Of a DNA stretch of 46,463 nucleotides, positions 28,801-34,414 are shown in pieces. Positions within the stretch are counted from its first letter, which is position 1; each line of letters begins with the position of its first letter. Source of the stretch: an uncultured Eubacteriales bacterium (GTDB taxonomy: Bacteria > Bacillota > Clostridia > Monoglobales > Monoglobaceae); NCBI GenBank assembly GCA_900542675.1, contig UQOT01000007.1:1-46463 (forward strand), read 5' to 3'. Both the position numbers and the translations under genes were made by a program. The notes under the pieces were generated by a model, which was not told the origin of the DNA, ran no database searches, and was given only the letters and a program-made list of their open reading frames with translations.

Positions 28801-31213
28801 GGATTTTGAGCCGCATAACCGCAAGAAATTCTGTGCGAGAATTGCAACAGGAGATTATGATGCGGTTATCATCGGACATAGCCAATTTGAGCGTATCCCG
28901 GTATCAAAGGAACGGCAGGAGCGCTTGATTGCAGAACAAATTGATGAGCTTGAACAGGGACTTGAGGAATTAAAAGCAAGCCGGGCAGAACGCTTTACAA
29001 TTAAAAGTGTTGAGAGAACAAAGCGCAGCTTGGAAACGCGATTGAAGAAATTGCAGGACAGCGACCGCAAGGACGATGTAATAACCTTTGAACAGTTAGG
29101 CGTAGACAGGCTGTATGTAGATGAGGCTCACGCTTTTAAGAACCTCTTTTTATACACAAAAATGCGTAATGTTGCGGGACTTTCCACCTCCGACGCGCAG
29201 AAGTCCTCGGATATGTACCTCAAATGCCGATACATTGATGAAAAGACCGACAGCAAGGGCGTTGTTTTCGCAACAGGAACTCCAGTCTCAAATTCAATGA
29301 CGGAGCTTTATACTATGATGAGGTATCTTCAGCACGATACCATACAAAGTAAAGGGCTTTCGCACTTTGACTGTTGGGCTTCAACATTCGGTGAGACCAC
29401 TACGGCGATAGAGCTTGCTCCGGAGGGAACGGGCTACAGGGCAAGAACAAGATTTGCAAAATTCTTTAATCTGCCTGAGCTTATGAATTTGTTTAAGGAA
29501 GCCGCCGACATAAAGACAAGCGATCAGCTTAATCTTCCCACTCCGACAGCAGTATATCATAATGTTGTCGCGCAGCCTACGGAAATACAGAAAAGTATGG
29601 TGCAGGAGCTGTCCGAACGAGCCGCAAAGGTTCATTCCGGCACGGTAGACGCATCGGCCGATAATATGCTGAAAATCACAAGCGACGGCAGAAAGCTCGG
29701 TCTTGACCAGCGTGTTATAAATCCTGACCTACCCGATGAGCCGCAGACAAAGGTAAATATGTGTGTAGATAATATTTTTAAGATTTGGGAGGACGGACAA
29801 AGCGATAAACTGACTCAGCTTGTGTTCTGTGACCTTTCTACTCCGAAAAATATACAGACCTCACGGCGCGCCGCAAAGACGGCAGGCGGTAATATAGACA
29901 GCCCTGAAATACACGCGCTTGAACAGCTTAACGACGCCCCCGAAACAAAAGAATTTACGATTTACGACGATATTCGTGATAAGCTCGTGAGCCGAGGTAT
30001 ACCCCGTGAGGAAATAGCCTTTATTCACGAAGCAAACACCGAGGTTCGCAAGAAAGAATTATATGCAAAAGTACGCAGCGGACAGGTTCGTGTGCTTATG
30101 GGTTCGACCTTTAAGATGGGAGCCGGAATGAATGTGCAGGATAGGCTTGTGGCACTTCACGACCTCGATTGCCCTTGGCGTCCCGGAGATTTGGAGCAGC
30201 GCAGCGGGCGCATTATCCGTCAGGGCAACAAAAATGAAGAAGTACACATTTACCGATATGTAACGGAAGCCACATTTGATGCGTATCTGTGGCAGACGAT
30301 AGAGAACAAGCAGAAATTCATCTCACAGATTATGACCTCAAAATCCCCCGTGCGAAGCTGTGAGGATATTGACGAAACAGCTCTTTCCTATGCCGAGATA
30401 AAGGCTCTTTGTGCGGGTGATGAACGCATTAAAGAGAAAATGGATTTGGATATTGATGTTGCGCGTCTGAAGCTGATGAAAGCCAACCACCAAAGTCAGC
30501 AATACCGCTTGGAGGATAATCTTCTAAAGCATTTCCCTGAGCAGATAGAACAAAACAAAGGCTATATCGAGGGTTTTAAGCAGGATATGAAAACGCTTGC
30601 TCTGCATCCGCATCCGATAGACGGCTTTGCCGGAATGACAGTCAGAAAAGATTTTTTGACCGATAAGGAAAACGCCGGAGCTGCGCTTGTGGACGCTTTT
30701 AAGGAAGTAAAAGGACTTGATCCCGTTCCGATAGGCAGTTACAGAGGTTTTAATATGTCGCTGACATTAGAAAATTTCGGACAAGATTATATCCTCACGC
30801 TTAAAGGAAAAATGACGCATCAGGTAACGCTTGGCAGAGATCCGCGCGGAAACCTTACGAGGATTGATAATGTTCTGAATAACATCGAAAAACGGCTTGA
30901 AGCTGTTAATGAACGGCTTGACGCACTATATGTTCAGGTGGAAAATGCAAAAGCAGAGCTTGGAAAACCGTTCCCGCAGGAGGAAGAATTAAAGGTTAAG
31001 TCTGCACGGCTCGCGGAGCTTAACGCCGAACTTAATATTGAGGACAAAACACCTATGGAGCAGGCTGTGGACAACGCCGCCGTAAGACACGAGGAAGCTC
31101 CGAGAGAACAGATTGCAAAATCCGAAAAGCCGTCGCTTCTTGCAAAGCTGCAAAGACCTTTGCCGAATAATAAGGCGGTTGAAATAAAAAATAATGAATT
31201 GGAGGTTTTATAA
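22898..31213 (+). CDS. Giant polyvalent protein: MutS-I-like, DNA methylase and SNF2/DEAH helicase domains
   Basis: 2771 residues, AAGGAGACTATGCT before the ATG. Order: an N-terminal domain (1-240, NEQLMIYSQRPDATACAEFDIWNKRMGRYIKRGSKGI, ArdC-like); a charged linker (about 250-372) that overlaps tnpV in another frame; two related copies of a domain ending in an SWAEAADKIT/SWRNVAKRIT helix (about 395-510 and 620-720); a MutS domain I-like segment (VLFQVGDFFEMFGEDA, about 750-830); an N6-methylase-like domain (LEPSIGVGNFFGML, NVPFGQY near 1297); and a SNF2-type helicase (Walker A GAGKT about 1912, DEAH about 2073, motif VI QRSGRIIRQG about 2432). It ends with the EKPSLLAKLQRPLP tail. The methylase NVPF replaces canonical NPPY, as is usual in this group. 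Likely role: protecting and remodelling transferred DNA. Confidence 0.88.
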   Translation: MANYQEFMQRADETALSLTRNSQNWTAFLTTAARLYKSPYNEQLMIYSQRPDATACAEFDIWNKRMGRYIKRGSKGIMVAGAKGARYVFDVSDTGTRDKSKPFKLWEYNAEYEPVIKAMLSDRHNAEGDFIFDTVQDTTRKLAAEYWRDNRRNIIGIVANSFLEGYDSYNIRVNFINAVSVSATYSVLSRCGLEPDEYFEHEDFLPIFDFNTVDTISELGTAVSGINQQILRVIEITIKNYERGINAERTENYDRTDLHEERGLLSSEPELSRNGADLRQVRDDARGLSQEAQDGALEQNDTPRGADTALGRNRQDSERADRADDAGADKERRDNGGTENDRPTEMGGLDEQLQGTGRRNSFERVGVQLSLFPTEEEQIRIIDEAESKNELPFAFSISDTDLENLLRTGSNTDNARKRIISEFSKNKGLESNIEFLKKIYHGGYGIKGEIDDFSAWYAEDGIHISRGSTARFSENAQVYSWAEAADKITQMLESGTFATNVELDEYPGFERQQIAETLWFLYRDLSDEARETGYLNPLKGVKLNGFPDETADIAEKLKSRQFQSSTVTELTSLIDDSQNDKSLMRSRFHNPTELLVRVKELSLPRIAYSAYNREFPDVVPFITDDEIDENLRGGSSIEGGRGRIYDFFSAEHTQHEKIQFLKDEYGIGGSSHALSGASGSFQDHSGKGIRFKKDNCTEIQMSWRNVAKRITELIRADRYFTPEAKAKYEASKQRKQFDGLYGEYIVVKEANPDNMVLFQVGDFFEMFGEDAKAAADVLDIHLSGRTIKDVGKVDFCGIPAFTLEANIEKLREQFSVTISAIGSSSNERSTYSLVKLMPEVEQRTEITQDDIDAFIKNWNSNVESKRRVNEYVLHHGRERGAAEWLANEFGGENTDVLNVTYDGLSPVELPWTKVQRTLIRMIAEDTFLTDDERTVEDEPLKFEEMTDEDKESFVQMIDMTRDYGEPLSDEDIALYDQIIQERTQQSEAREAPPEEAQTPEAVIEQEPIPEEPETADYSQYIGREIEVDDRKFVVEHINDLFETVELRDITFQNGTGFPIFRSESLEWLKRVMDLQEHSNEPVTAETVAVYPAEENNLPYDIVIERIPSDAPTPEVGNFHITDDRLGEGGAKAKFRANMDAINLLKELELEGRQATEEEQEILSRYVGWGSLPDAFDESKEAWADEFTELYTALSPEEYKAAKASVLNAHYTSPTVIRAMYEAIENMGFSKGNILEPSIGVGNFFGMLPESMSQSNLYGIELDSITGKIAKQLYPKADITVAGFETTDRRDFYDLAVGNVPFGQYQVSDKAYNKLGFPIHDYFIAKAIDQVRPGGVIAFVTSRYTMDKQSPEARQYFAKRAKLLGAIRLPNTTFKANAGTSVVSDIIFLQKRESPIEIEPDWVHLGVNKDGFSINSYFIDNPNMVLGRQTSESTQYGKEDFTVVPYEGVTLEEQLKDAINNIRGAYTEAEIDEDIDEQDNNTIPADPNIKNYSYTLVDGEVYYRRNSVMVKPDVNATAMQRIKGMIELRDCVNELIDKQMDADMPDSEIKRVQGRLNTLYDNYVAKYGIINSRGNSLAFSDDSSYYLLCSLEKPDEDRQHAEKADMFTKRTIKPHKVVTSVDTASEALAVSIGEKARIDMEYMSQLTGKTEQEIFAELKGVIFLNPLYGYGGNTQEKYLPADEYLSGNVREKLEVAKRSAELYPDDYSVNVEALKTAQPKDLDASEIEIRLGATWIDKEYIKEFMWETFDMPYYLRRNMEVNYSPYTAEWNITNKNSASHNDVNVYMTYGTERANAFKILEETLNLRDIRIYDTKIDADGTERRVLNSKETTLAQQKQQAIKDAFKDWIWSDASRRQELVERYNTLFNSTRPREYDRSHITFSGMNPEITLREHQLNAVAHILYGGNTLLAHEVGAGKTFEMVASAMESKRLGLCQKSLFVVPNHLTEQWASEFLRLYPSAKILAATKKDFEPHNRKKFCARIATGDYDAVIIGHSQFERIPVSKERQERLIAEQIDELEQGLEELKASRAERFTIKSVERTKRSLETRLKKLQDSDRKDDVITFEQLGVDRLYVDEAHAFKNLFLYTKMRNVAGLSTSDAQKSSDMYLKCRYIDEKTDSKGVVFATGTPVSNSMTELYTMMRYLQHDTIQSKGLSHFDCWASTFGETTTAIELAPEGTGYRARTRFAKFFNLPELMNLFKEAADIKTSDQLNLPTPTAVYHNVVAQPTEIQKSMVQELSERAAKVHSGTVDASADNMLKITSDGRKLGLDQRVINPDLPDEPQTKVNMCVDNIFKIWEDGQSDKLTQLVFCDLSTPKNIQTSRRAAKTAGGNIDSPEIHALEQLNDAPETKEFTIYDDIRDKLVSRGIPREEIAFIHEANTEVRKKELYAKVRSGQVRVLMGSTFKMGAGMNVQDRLVALHDLDCPWRPGDLEQRSGRIIRQGNKNEEVHIYRYVTEATFDAYLWQTIENKQKFISQIMTSKSPVRSCEDIDETALSYAEIKALCAGDERIKEKMDLDIDVARLKLMKANHQSQQYRLEDNLLKHFPEQIEQNKGYIEGFKQDMKTLALHPHPIDGFAGMTVRKDFLTDKENAGAALVDAFKEVKGLDPVPIGSYRGFNMSLTLENFGQDYILTLKGKMTHQVTLGRDPRGNLTRIDNVLNNIEKRLEAVNERLDALYVQVENAKAELGKPFPQEEELKVKSARLAELNAELNIEDKTPMEQAVDNAAVRHEEAPREQIAKSEKPSLLAKLQRPLPNNKAVEIKNNELEVL
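23655..24005 (+). CDS. tnpV: TnpV-family protein overprinted in the +1 frame of the giant gene
   Basis: 116 residues. TELTYTKNGDYYLPNL, GKYGMMREDYLKKHRTGLWNRMIL, LGEIDKTARERIELMMPELIKNAGITEELK and the C-terminal WVGLMNNCKAQAEEIVLSELVYS match the TnpV family (known from Tn4451-type elements) from end to end at normal length. ATG 23655 has its own ribosome site (AAAGGA, 9 bases upstream). The gene lies wholly inside the helicase gene, offset by +1. The host frame there is a low-complexity Arg/Asp/Glu/Gly linker, so tnpV carries the structured product. Function of TnpV is unknown. Confidence 0.85.
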   Translation: MTELTYTKNGDYYLPNLNYPETEQTYGKYGMMREDYLKKHRTGLWNRMILHGELIQHLGEIDKTARERIELMMPELIKNAGITEELKMTDQLKWVGLMNNCKAQAEEIVLSELVYS

Positions 31214-31726
31214 ATGAAGAATATACCTGTTTATGATAAAACGGCATCCTATGCCAGAGAAAATAATGAGCTTGAAACATACAGAACTTCAAAAAAGGCT
31301 AATATGGCTTGTAAAACGGCAATTTCAGACGCGATACGAAAGAATTACAATAACAATACTCTTGATACAAAAACAGCCTTAAATGAGCTTACAGAGAGCT
31401 TTTCGCTTGAAAGAATTGCGGTTATTGCCGCTGTATCGCTTCGTGATAAGGATTGGGACGGAAGAATATCGAGCGAGAATAAAGCGTGGGCAAAAGCTTT
31501 TCCGTTTCCAAAGGATATTGACGATTGGGGCATAGACAGAAATATCGTATATGCTATTTCAGAAACACATCCGGGGCTTTTGGATTTGTTTGCTAACGCT
31601 GTGCGAAAGGAGCTTGAACTTATTAAAACTATTCCTTTGAAAAAGCCCTCTCTTGTCGAAAAGCTGAACCGTCCGCTGCCGCAGAAAACGGATAAGGGCA
31701 GTAATTCCAAAGAACAGGAGCTATGA
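31214..31726 (+). CDS. DUF3849-family ICE protein
   Basis: 170 residues. NIPVYDKTASYARENNELETYRTSKKANMACKTAI and WDGRISSENKAWAKAF...SETHPGLLDLFANAVRKEL match DUF3849 proteins found next to the giant helicase in CTn elements. GGAGG at the end of the upstream gene gives the start directly after its stop, so the genes are coupled. It carries the shared tail KKPSLVEKLNRPLPQ and ends SKEQEL. Function unknown. Confidence 0.82.
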   Translation: MKNIPVYDKTASYARENNELETYRTSKKANMACKTAISDAIRKNYNNNTLDTKTALNELTESFSLERIAVIAAVSLRDKDWDGRISSENKAWAKAFPFPKDIDDWGIDRNIVYAISETHPGLLDLFANAVRKELELIKTIPLKKPSLVEKLNRPLPQKTDKGSNSKEQEL

Positions 31727-31730
31727 TGTT

Positions 31731-32057
31731 ATGAATAAAACGGAAGCTATTTATATGCGTCTGTCCGAAACGGAACGCACGCTGATAGAGGAAAAAATGA
31801 AGGCTTGTAATTGCAGCAATATGAGCGCGTATATTTTAAAAATGGCGGTTGATGGTATGGTGATAAACCTTGATATGCCGGAGCTTAAAGAAATATCCTC
31901 CCTGCTCCGCTATAACGGAAATAATATCAATCAGATTGCAAAACGGCTGAACGAGGGTAAAAACATCTACGCTTCAGATATTGCTGATATAAAGAACAAA
32001 CAAGATAAGATTACTGAAATGGTTAGAGAAATATATTTAAAACTTGCAAAACTCTAA
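31731..32057 (+). CDS. mobC: MobC-family relaxosome accessory protein
   Basis: 108 residues. An N-terminal RHH-like segment (AIYMRLSETERTLIEEKMKACNCSNMSAYILKMAV) is followed by the MobC hallmark LLRYNGNNINQIAKRLNEGKNIY. MobC binds oriT DNA and helps the relaxase nick. It normally lies directly before the relaxase; here cargo separates them by 2.3 kb. It starts five bases after the DUF3849 stop and appears intact. Confidence 0.88.
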   Translation: MNKTEAIYMRLSETERTLIEEKMKACNCSNMSAYILKMAVDGMVINLDMPELKEISSLLRYNGNNINQIAKRLNEGKNIYASDIADIKNKQDKITEMVREIYLKLAKL

Positions 32058-32063
32058 CACAGG

Positions 32064-32102
32064 GCGATAGGGATTTGACATCCTTGTCGCTATACATATA
32101 AT
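32064..32102 (+). promoter_or_regulatory. Hairpin overlapping a promoter after mobC (oriT candidate)
   Basis: GCGATAGGGAT (32064-32074) pairs along 11 bp, with two G-T pairs, with ATCCTTGTCGC (32080-32090) across a TTGAC loop. The loop holds TTGACA (32075-32080), which with TATAAT (32097-32102, 16-base spacer) forms a promoter for the next gene. ATCCTTG recalls the ATCCTG nick words of MOBP elements, and the place next to mobC fits an oriT. The promoter reading is firmer than the oriT reading. Confidence 0.45.
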
Positions 32103-32145
32103 GATGTAAAATGTATATAGAACAAGGGACAGGAGGTTATGACTT

Positions 32146-32436
32146 ATGAAAACGGCTATGAAAATTTTATTCGCACCGATTATAGCTCTTATGTGGCTTG
32201 CGGTAAAAATCGGCGCAGCAATAACCTATATTTCGGGCTTGGCACTCGGTATAGCAAGCGGAATAATCGCAGTTATCAGCATAGTGTATATGCTCACGGG
32301 AACGGTCAGAAACGGTCTTATAGGGCTTGTGATTGCATACCTTTTAAGTCCATACGGAATACCGATGTTTACAATAATGATATTGGGTGTAATTCAGAAA
32401 ATCAAAGTAAATTTACAGGATAGAATTTACGGATAA
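32146..32436 (+). CDS. CD1845-like small membrane protein
   Basis: 96 residues with three hydrophobic segments (about 6-28, 30-52 and 57-80) and the ending ILGVIQKIKVNLQDRIYG. This matches the CD1845-type small membrane proteins of CTn elements. ACAGGAGGTTATGACTT lies before the ATG. It has its own promoter (32075-32102) and a terminator hairpin. Function unknown. Confidence 0.75.
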   Translation: MKTAMKILFAPIIALMWLAVKIGAAITYISGLALGIASGIIAVISIVYMLTGTVRNGLIGLVIAYLLSPYGIPMFTIMILGVIQKIKVNLQDRIYG

Positions 32437-32439
32437 CAC

Positions 32440-32470
32440 ACTTTAGACCCACCGGGTCCAAAGTTAAAAA
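32440..32470 (+). terminator. Hairpin after the CD1845-like gene
   Basis: ACTTTAGACCC (32440-32450), loop ACC, GGGTCCAAAGT (32454-32464), with one mispair of A against C, then TAAAAAA rather than T. It reads as a terminator-like stem without a good T-run. Confidence 0.45.
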
Positions 32471-32493
32471 ATATAGGGTTTATATGGTAAATT

Positions 32494-32520
32494 AACTTTA
32501 GTCCAACTTGAACTAAAGTT
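32494..32520 (+). promoter_or_regulatory. Perfect 9-bp inverted repeat before the secreted orphan gene
   Basis: AACTTTAGT (32494-32502) and ACTAAAGTT (32512-32520) are separated by nine bases. The site lies 30 bases before the start of the next gene. It may be an operator or an RNA hairpin; no T-run follows. No clear promoter hexamers are seen. Confidence 0.5.
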
Positions 32521-32550
32521 GAAAATATATTAAAAACGGAGGTTTTTACT

Positions 32551-33123
32551 ATGAAAAAACTATCAAAAATCATCATTACACTACTCATCGCAGCTACAGT
32601 TTCTCCTACAGTTCTCGCCGCAGAAATCCCCGTCGAGTCTGCTCCCTGCAACGCAACGATTGAAAGTATTACAATAGCGGAACAGCTTATATCGGAGGAA
32701 TTAACAGCGGTACAGAACGGCTTGGGGTATCAGCCCGCTTGGGCAACGGCAAGCAGAAAAATATTTGATGCTGTAATCAACAAACAGACGAATGGATACG
32801 GATATGCAGACCTTGCAAATATTACCCGTAATGAACTTATTCAGTACAGAGATATGTATTTGAGACCTGACTATTACAACGCTCAAAACGAAAAAGTACA
32901 CAGTCTTATAGCTGATATAATTACAGCGGTTCAGAACGGTAAAGATTACAACGAAGCCTTGGACAAAGCATACATAAGAATTTATCAAAGTATTGATCCG
33001 AACTATGTACCGAATACGGAAATTGCGGTAGATAAGGTTTACTTAAATATCCCGGCAGCAGATGTGGTAATGTTTTCGAGAGCAAGAAAGTTTCTGCTTG
33101 AAGCTATCCCAAAATCTGAATAA
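32551..33123 (+). CDS. Secreted protein of unknown function
   Basis: 190 residues. A clear Sec signal peptide (MKKLSKIIITLLIAATVSPTVLAAE, cleavage probably after VLA) is followed by about 165 residues without a motif I know. It appears helical and Tyr-rich, with YADLANITRNELIQYRDMYLRPDYYNAQNEKVHSLIADIITAVQNGKDYNEALDKAYIR. ACGGAGG precedes the ATG. It lies between mobC and the SLOG/XRE cargo. It could be a surface or exclusion factor, but nothing in the sequence decides this. Confidence 0.7.
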   Translation: MKKLSKIIITLLIAATVSPTVLAAEIPVESAPCNATIESITIAEQLISEELTAVQNGLGYQPAWATASRKIFDAVINKQTNGYGYADLANITRNELIQYRDMYLRPDYYNAQNEKVHSLIADIITAVQNGKDYNEALDKAYIRIYQSIDPNYVPNTEIAVDKVYLNIPAADVVMFSRARKFLLEAIPKSE

Positions 33124-33134
33124 TGCTTAACCTT

Positions 33135-33160
33135 GGGCGGCAGCGATGTCGCCCTTTTTC
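33135..33160 (+). terminator. Terminator of the secreted orphan gene
   Basis: GGGCGGCA (33135-33142), loop GCGA, TGTCGCCC (33147-33154) with one G-T pair, then five T. Confidence 0.85.
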
Positions 33161-33193
33161 TTTTTTGACAATTCATATATTCAGATAGTATTT

Positions 33194-33295
33194 GTCAAGA
33201 GTGAAAGCGATATTTCAGAATTAGTCGAAACAATGCGTCAGATATTTGACTCAATGAGAGCGTGGGGCGAGAATTATAAAAATATAAGGGAATAA
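33194..33295 (+). pseudogene. Possible 3' gene remnant
   Basis: An open stretch encodes VKSESDISELVETMRQIF followed by DSMRAWGENYKNIRE and a stop at 33293-33295. It has protein-like composition but no start codon with a ribosome site, and a terminator follows directly. It could be the end of a deleted gene. I do not recognise it. Confidence 0.3.
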
Positions 33296-33296
33296 G

Positions 33297-33336
33297 AAAG
33301 TGCAATCATAGCAAAATGCCGTGATTGCACTTTTTA
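33297..33336. terminator. Bidirectional terminator before the SLOG gene 3' end
   Basis: AAAGTGCAATCA (33297-33308) pairs perfectly with TGATTGCACTTT (33322-33333), with T on the right and A on the left. It serves the minus-strand SLOG gene that ends at 33339 and anything reading from the left. Confidence 0.85.
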
Positions 33337-33338
33337 CA

Positions 33339-33863
33339 TTATTTAGTTATATTTTTCATCTTGAAAGTAACTGTATCAATGCAATAAACTGTTCTATCAA
33401 TCTCAATGGCATACGCAACTGTTTTACCTGTACCGCTCGGCGTGCCGTTCCATACGGCAACAATATAGTCGCTATTATCGACCATATATTTATTTCGTTT
33501 CATCATACAGTCAGCCGTATATCGTTCCCCAACAAGTGTTACCTTGTCGCATAGTGATAGCAACCCATTATATCTTGCCTGTGATTTTCTGTTCCATCGG
33601 TCAGCTTGAGAACGGCAAGGGATAGCCACTTCAAGTGTAATGTTTGGATATTCCTCTTTTAATTCAAGTACAATTTCCATCGCCCACATATCCACACCGA
33701 GTGCGCCGCCTGATATAAAATGCGTTACATTCTTTTTATCAATCAAGCCTTTAATCAGTCGTTTTAGCTGATATTTTATTTTTAAGCAAGCAGGGTGCGT
33801 TTCATTAAAGCCGCACGGTAGGTTCTGTGGTCTGTGTCCTGTAAAACAAGCGGTGTATTCCAT
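33339..33863 (-). CDS. SLOG-family (DUF1273/YpsA-like) nucleotide-binding protein
   Basis: 174 residues. ACFTGHRPQNLP, HFISGGALGVDMWAMEIVLEL, AIPCRSQADRWN and AVWNGTPSGTGKTVAYA are the conserved segments of the DUF1273/YpsA branch of SLOG proteins, Rossmann-like domains that bind nucleotides or nucleotide-derived signals. Related SLOG proteins occur in defence and stress systems. It is divergent from an XRE repressor gene, and its promoter spacer contains a perfect palindrome. It lies between mobC and the relaxase, a cargo position. The ligand is unknown. Confidence 0.85.
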   Translation of the reverse strand: MEYTACFTGHRPQNLPCGFNETHPACLKIKYQLKRLIKGLIDKKNVTHFISGGALGVDMWAMEIVLELKEEYPNITLEVAIPCRSQADRWNRKSQARYNGLLSLCDKVTLVGERYTADCMMKRNKYMVDNSDYIVAVWNGTPSGTGKTVAYAIEIDRTVYCIDTVTFKMKNITK

Positions 33864-33925
33864 AATTACAATTCCTTTCTTTTTAATAAAATATTAAATG
33901 TGTGTCCGTTTCGGATATTTCCTCT

Positions 33926-33954
33926 ATTCTATCATATCCTAAAAGGATATACAA
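33926..33954 (-). promoter_or_regulatory. SLOG promoter with a palindromic operator inside the spacer
   Basis: On the minus strand: TTGTAT (33954-33949), 17 bases, TAGAAT (33931-33926). The spacer contains most of the palindrome ATATCCT-AAA-AGGATAT (33934-33950). A protein bound there would block RNA polymerase, and the adjacent XRE gene is the obvious candidate. Confidence 0.7.
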
Positions 33955-33992
33955 TTAAAATATCAAAAAATTTTATTATGGAGTTGAGTCTT

Positions 33993-34322
33993 ATGGAAAT
34001 AGATTATAAATCAATGGGAATGAGAATTAAAAAGTGTAGAAAACAATTAAATCTTACACAAGCGCAATTAGCTGAAATGTCAGACCTAAGCGATACTAAT
34101 ATATCTCATATAGAACGAGGTGCAACAAAACTAAGTCTGCCGAGTTTAATATCAATCGCTAATGCTTTGAATACTACAACTGACTATTTATTGATGGATG
34201 TTATAGACAATTCGGAAATTCAATTTAAAAAAGATTTTGCGGAATTATTAAATAATTGCAGTAAAGAAGAATATAAATTGCTATACAACATTTGTAAAGC
34301 AGCATTAGAAAACGGGAGATAA
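33993..34322 (+). CDS. XRE-family transcriptional regulator
   Basis: 109 residues. The helix-turn-helix MGMRIKKCRKQLNLTQAQLAEMSDLSDTNISHIERGATKLSLPSLISIANAL is a standard Cro/CI-type domain; a short helical C-terminus follows. ATG 33993 has GGAG 9 bases upstream; upstream in-frame codons back to 33834 lie in the divergent promoter region and are not used. It probably represses the SLOG gene, and perhaps itself, at the palindrome 33934-33950. A terminator overlaps its stop. Confidence 0.85.
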   Translation: MEIDYKSMGMRIKKCRKQLNLTQAQLAEMSDLSDTNISHIERGATKLSLPSLISIANALNTTTDYLLMDVIDNSEIQFKKDFAELLNNCSKEEYKLLYNICKAALENGR

Positions 34323-34339
34323 AACATCTCCCGTTTTGC
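34309..34339 (+). terminator. Terminator of the XRE gene
   Basis: AAAACGGGAGAT (34309-34320) pairs perfectly with ATCTCCCGTTTT (34325-34336). The left arm overlaps the last codons and stop. Bases 34340-34414 are AT-rich and hold only the relaxase ribosome site. Confidence 0.82.
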
Positions 34340-34414
34340 TATTTGTACTACTAATTTTAATTGAGTGTTTGATATGCGGCAAAACAACACATTTTAATGG
34401 AAAGGAGTTTATAT

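Noticed and set aside
33834..33992. N-terminal extension of the XRE regulator
   Set aside because: The extension crosses the divergent promoter and operator, and the HTH domain with a ribosome site begins at 33993.
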